Source: an uncultured Prevotella sp.
Lineage (GTDB): Bacteria > Bacteroidota > Bacteroidia > Bacteroidales > Bacteroidaceae
Direction of reading: 5' to 3'
Length of the DNA: 64,000 bases
Assembly (NCBI GenBank): GCA_944319815.1
Contig: CALUEX010000052.1
Location: forward strand, 21,500-85,499
The position numbers and the translations under genes were made by a program. Positions 61,252 through 64,000 of this stretch are shown in pieces. Below the pieces are notes generated by a model, which ran no database searches, was not told the DNA's origin, and saw only the letters and a list, made by a program, of their open reading frames with translations. Numbering within the stretch: the stretch's first letter is position 1; every line of letters begins with the position of its first letter.

Positions 61252-62985
61252 ATGAATAGAAAACGTTGCATAGCACTCCTTTTATTGTTTTGTTCCATTG
61301 ACTTTATACTCATGGCCCAAAAAAAGAACGTTGAACTTTGCATCCTGCAAACGAGCGATGTGCATGGATGTTTTTTCCCGTATGACTACATCAACAGAAA
61401 ACCTGCAAACGGTTCAATGGCAAGGATTTCCAGCTATGTAAATTCCATGAGAGATAAATATGGCGACAAGGTGATATTACTGGACAATGGTGATATTTTA
61501 CAAGGACAACCAACTTGTTATTATTGCAACTATATAAATCCTGATATGCCCAATGTCGCCGCAGAAATAATAAATTATATTGGTTACGATGCAGAAACCA
61601 TAGGCAACCATGACATTGAGACTGGGCATCCTGTCTATGATAAATGGGTTAAAGAAGTTGAATGTCCAATACTTGGGGCGAATGTTATTGACACGCAAAC
61701 GGGAAAACCTTATTTTATTCCATACAAGATATTTGTGCGGGAAAATATAAGGATTGCGGTTATAGGTCTGACTACACCTGCTATTCCGAACTGGCTGGAT
61801 AAAGAACTTTGGGATGGGATGCATTTTGATGATATGACTGAAAGTGCAAGACAATGGGTCGAATATGTCAAAAAGCATGAACACCCGGACGTCATAATAG
61901 GATTGTTTCATTCAGGCTTGGACGGCGGTATCGAAACAAGCCAATATAAAGAAAACGCCGTCTCGCTTATAGCAAGCGATGTTCCCGGCTTTGACTTGAT
62001 TTTATATGGACATGACCACCATGAAGCAAAGCATTGCGTGAAAAACATAAACGGCGATTATGTTTTATGCCTAAATCCTTCGTCCGACGCACACATGGTC
62101 AGCCAGGCAATGATAAAGGTTACGTTAGAAAATGGGCGCGTAGTTAATAAGGATATTACAGGACAAATTTGCAACATTGACGAATTCCCTGTTGACAAAA
62201 ACTTTCTATCGCATTTTTCACACCAGATGGATAGCGTGGCCTCATTTGTCAATAAGCGAATTGGCTTTTTTGAAAACTCCATACATACTCGCGATGCTTA
62301 TTTCGGCAGCAGTGCGTTCTGTGACTTCATACATAACATCCAATTAAAAACAACTGGAGCTGATATTTCATTCAATGCCCCATTGGCATTCGATGCTTCG
62401 ATTAAAGCTGGAGATGTACACATCAGCGATATGTTTAATTTGTATAAGTATGAAAACCAGATATATGTCTTGCTTATGACAGGCAAGGAAATACATGACT
62501 ATCTTGAAATGAGCTATGCTTTGTGGACCAATACGATGGTATCGCCCGATGACCACATAATGTTGCTAAAGGAAGATGCTAACGGAAATTATAGTTTCAA
62601 GAACCTGGCATTTAACTTTGACAGCGCAGCTGGGATAGATTATATAGTTGACGTAAGCCAACCCAAAGGTCATAAAGTAAAAATACAAAAAATGACAAAT
62701 GGTATGCCTTTTGACGAATCAAAATGGTATAAGGTTGCAATGAACAGCTATAGGGGAAACGGAGGCGGAGAATTGCTTACAAAAGGGGCAGGAATATGTC
62801 ATGATTCCCTAAAAAGCAGAATAATATATACAAGCCCACGAGACCAGCGTTATTACTTGATAGAAGAAATAAAATCACAGGATATACTTTCACCTGTTCC
62901 AAATAACAATTGGCATTTTGAACCACTTGAATGGGCTCAACCAGCTATCGTTAGAGACAAGAAATTATTGTTTGAAAAACAATAA
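61252..62985 (+). CDS. Secreted bifunctional metallophosphatase/5'-nucleotidase
   Basis: 577 residues. Signal peptide (RKRCIALLLLFCSIDFILMAQ). Calcineurin-like phosphoesterase domain (about 25-330): TSDVHGCFFP, LLDNGDILQGQP, IGNHDIETGHPVYD, FHSGLDGG and LYGHDHHEAKH are the metal-binding motifs. The C-terminal 5'-nucleotidase substrate domain (about 345-560) has ADISFNAPLAFDASIKAGDVHISDM and YKVAMNSYRGNGGGEL. Predicted periplasmic; hydrolyses nucleotides or cyclic nucleotides for scavenging. In line with GH25 and nudC genes. Confidence 0.92.
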   Translation: MNRKRCIALLLLFCSIDFILMAQKKNVELCILQTSDVHGCFFPYDYINRKPANGSMARISSYVNSMRDKYGDKVILLDNGDILQGQPTCYYCNYINPDMPNVAAEIINYIGYDAETIGNHDIETGHPVYDKWVKEVECPILGANVIDTQTGKPYFIPYKIFVRENIRIAVIGLTTPAIPNWLDKELWDGMHFDDMTESARQWVEYVKKHEHPDVIIGLFHSGLDGGIETSQYKENAVSLIASDVPGFDLILYGHDHHEAKHCVKNINGDYVLCLNPSSDAHMVSQAMIKVTLENGRVVNKDITGQICNIDEFPVDKNFLSHFSHQMDSVASFVNKRIGFFENSIHTRDAYFGSSAFCDFIHNIQLKTTGADISFNAPLAFDASIKAGDVHISDMFNLYKYENQIYVLLMTGKEIHDYLEMSYALWTNTMVSPDDHIMLLKEDANGNYSFKNLAFNFDSAAGIDYIVDVSQPKGHKVKIQKMTNGMPFDESKWYKVAMNSYRGNGGGELLTKGAGICHDSLKSRIIYTSPRDQRYYLIEEIKSQDILSPVPNNNWHFEPLEWAQPAIVRDKKLLFEKQ

Positions 62986-63032
62986 GAGCAACAAAATATC
63001 GAACGCTTTTAACAACATTGTTATCATCTCAA

Positions 63033-63803
63033 ATGAAAGAATATTGGTTTATTTTCAATAATACAGGATTGTTTCTTGAAAAAACTCCAGACGGAGGATA
63101 TACCATTCCGCAACGTGAGGAAATTCCTATTGACATCGCTAAGCCTCGGAAAGACATACACAACATAACGCCATTAGGGGACACAAAAGTAAAGACATAC
63201 AAAACAGACTCTACGACGGCAAATGGAAAATATGAAATTTGCGGTTTACGGGCATCATATAACAAACTGCCTTTAGAACTGTACTTGAAAGCAGGAAAGT
63301 GTGCGGAAATTCTGTATTGGGACGAAAACACTCAATATTGCGGAAAATGCGGGGGCAAGATGCACTTGCACACAGACATATCAAAGATATGCGGAAAATG
63401 CGGACGTGAAGTGTGGCCGCAACTTTCTACTGCGGTGATAGTCTTAATCCACAAGGGTGATGATGTCTTGCTCGTTCATGCAAATAATTTTAAGGGCCAC
63501 TATTATGGTTTAGTAGCCGGCTTTGTAGAGACTGGCGAAACACTTGAACAGGCCGTAGTACGTGAAGTCATGGAGGAAACTGGACTTGAGATTAAAAATC
63601 TACGCTATTTCGGGTCACAGCCTTGGCCCTATCCATGCGGTTTAATGGTTGGTTTCCATGCTGATTACGCTTCAGGAGAAATACGCTTGCAATATTCTGA
63701 ATTAGGAGCAGGAGACTGGTTCAACAAAAATGCGCTTCCTGAAATTCCTGAGAAACTTTCCATTGCAAGGCGATTAATAGACGATTGGCTCGATAAACAA
63801 TAA
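63033..63803 (+). CDS. nudC: NAD(+) diphosphatase / NADH pyrophosphatase
   Basis: 256 residues from ATG 63033 (the TTG at 63018 is rejected). The zinc ribbon is CGKCGGKMHLHTDISKICGKCG (shown in part, about 104-125). The Nudix box reads GFVETGETLEQAVVREVMEETG and the NudC signature SQPWPYP follows (about 196-202). Hydrolyses NAD(H) to NMN(H) and AMP, and in some bacteria removes NAD caps from RNA. Cytosolic. Last gene of the rightward run. Confidence 0.94.
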   Translation: MKEYWFIFNNTGLFLEKTPDGGYTIPQREEIPIDIAKPRKDIHNITPLGDTKVKTYKTDSTTANGKYEICGLRASYNKLPLELYLKAGKCAEILYWDENTQYCGKCGGKMHLHTDISKICGKCGREVWPQLSTAVIVLIHKGDDVLLVHANNFKGHYYGLVAGFVETGETLEQAVVREVMEETGLEIKNLRYFGSQPWPYPCGLMVGFHADYASGEIRLQYSELGAGDWFNKNALPEIPEKLSIARRLIDDWLDKQ

Positions 63804-63898
63804 TCAACCATAAAATGTTGAACTTTGTACCTACGGCAACAGATAAATTATAAATTCGCCAAAGCCGAAAAGTAAAGATAACAGATTTATTTGTTCTA

Positions 63899-64000
63899 TT
63901 ATTGTAACGGAGCAATTAGTAAATGAGGGTGTGTCGTAATCCACGATGCACCTTCTTTCTTATTCATCACTATATAAATCGGTTTATTTTCTTCAAGCTG
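63899..64000 (-). CDS. C-terminal end of a leftward gene cut by the window edge
   Basis: Open frame of 33 codons running off the right edge, ending YIVMNKKEGASWITTHPHLL and IAPLQ, then TAA. Convergent to nudC. No family recognised; the roughly 95 bases between the two genes contain no clear terminator. Confidence 0.5.
   Translation of the reverse strand, partial: QLEENKPIYIVMNKKEGASWITTHPHLLIAPLQ

Noticed and set aside
1-64000. CRISPR array, prophage or complete insertion sequence
   Set aside because: No regularly spaced repeat array, no phage structural genes and no transposase or integrase were seen on either strand.

Overview
The window looks like a chromosomal segment of a Bacteroidales bacterium, most likely Prevotella or a close relative. 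The evidence is internal: many genes are preceded by the Bacteroidetes promoter (TTTG, about 19 bases, TAnnTTTGC) rather than by Shine-Dalgarno sites; there are type IX secretion (T9SS) sorting domains; the threonine operon uses an apgM-type gene; and the gene set (menA, C69 dipeptidase, C11 clostripain-like protease, FlK-like thioesterase, DUF5112/5113-like sensor kinase) is typical of the group. No phage, complete insertion sequence, CRISPR array or rRNA was seen. Most of the window is ordinary core genome.

Layout. 1-2.9 kb: end of leuB, a zinc alcohol dehydrogenase, a hot-dog thioesterase. 3-7 kb: a LysM glucosaminidase and uvrA, then tRNA-Thr(CGT) and tRNA-Gly(CCC). 7.3-11 kb: two small coupled genes, a secreted protein with menA, an HD hydrolase with a lipoprotein cyclophilin. 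11-18 kb: C69 dipeptidase, M23 peptidase, nadC, a small beta-barrel protein, a GHL10-type glycosidase. 17.9-21.1 kb: pheT-yebC. 21.4-30.5 kb: the accessory island described below. 31-33 kb: an FAD oxidoreductase between two copies of a noncoding repeat. 33-38 kb: thrA-apgM-thrC. 38.3-44 kb: a leftward run with mazG, a lipoprotein, rnz, a mini T9SS protein, an L,D-transpeptidase, an ECF sigma factor and its likely anti-sigma. 44-48 kb: valS, a large hairpin element, a clostripain-like protease. 48.4-58.3 kb: a shortened AbgT-like membrane protein, a response regulator, a very large double-unit sensor kinase, then eda, a 46-aa DUF4177-like gene, kdgK, a LacI regulator and uxaA (lower hexuronate pathway). 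58.4-64 kb: an unknown protein, GH25 lysozyme, zinc-ribbon membrane protein, 5'-nucleotidase, nudC, and the edge of one more gene.

The most interesting part is the leftward island at 21.4-30.6 kb. A near-perfect promoter drives a small secreted protein with a single YD-repeat and a T9SS sorting domain. It is coupled by an ATGA overlap to a 2081-residue protein combining a SpvB domain, FG-GAP/VCBS repeats, YD/RHS repeats and the RHS core, so it resembles a fused TcB-TcC shell. It ends in a GIY-YIG nuclease-like tip. Two tandem 162-aa genes follow at once; they share an almost identical N-terminal half and have diverged C-terminal halves, as expected of immunity genes. Beyond them lie broken remains of further genes, including a lipoprotein split by a REP/BIME-like element and by an A8 tract. 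I read this as a contact- or secretion-dependent polymorphic toxin locus with a decaying immunity/cassette tail.

Noncoding structure is also rich: a family of palindromic hairpins sharing a core like ATGGTCTTTT scattered through the window, a nearly 200-base nested inverted repeat after valS, and AAGGAGTTA-type repeats on both sides of the FAD oxidoreductase gene.
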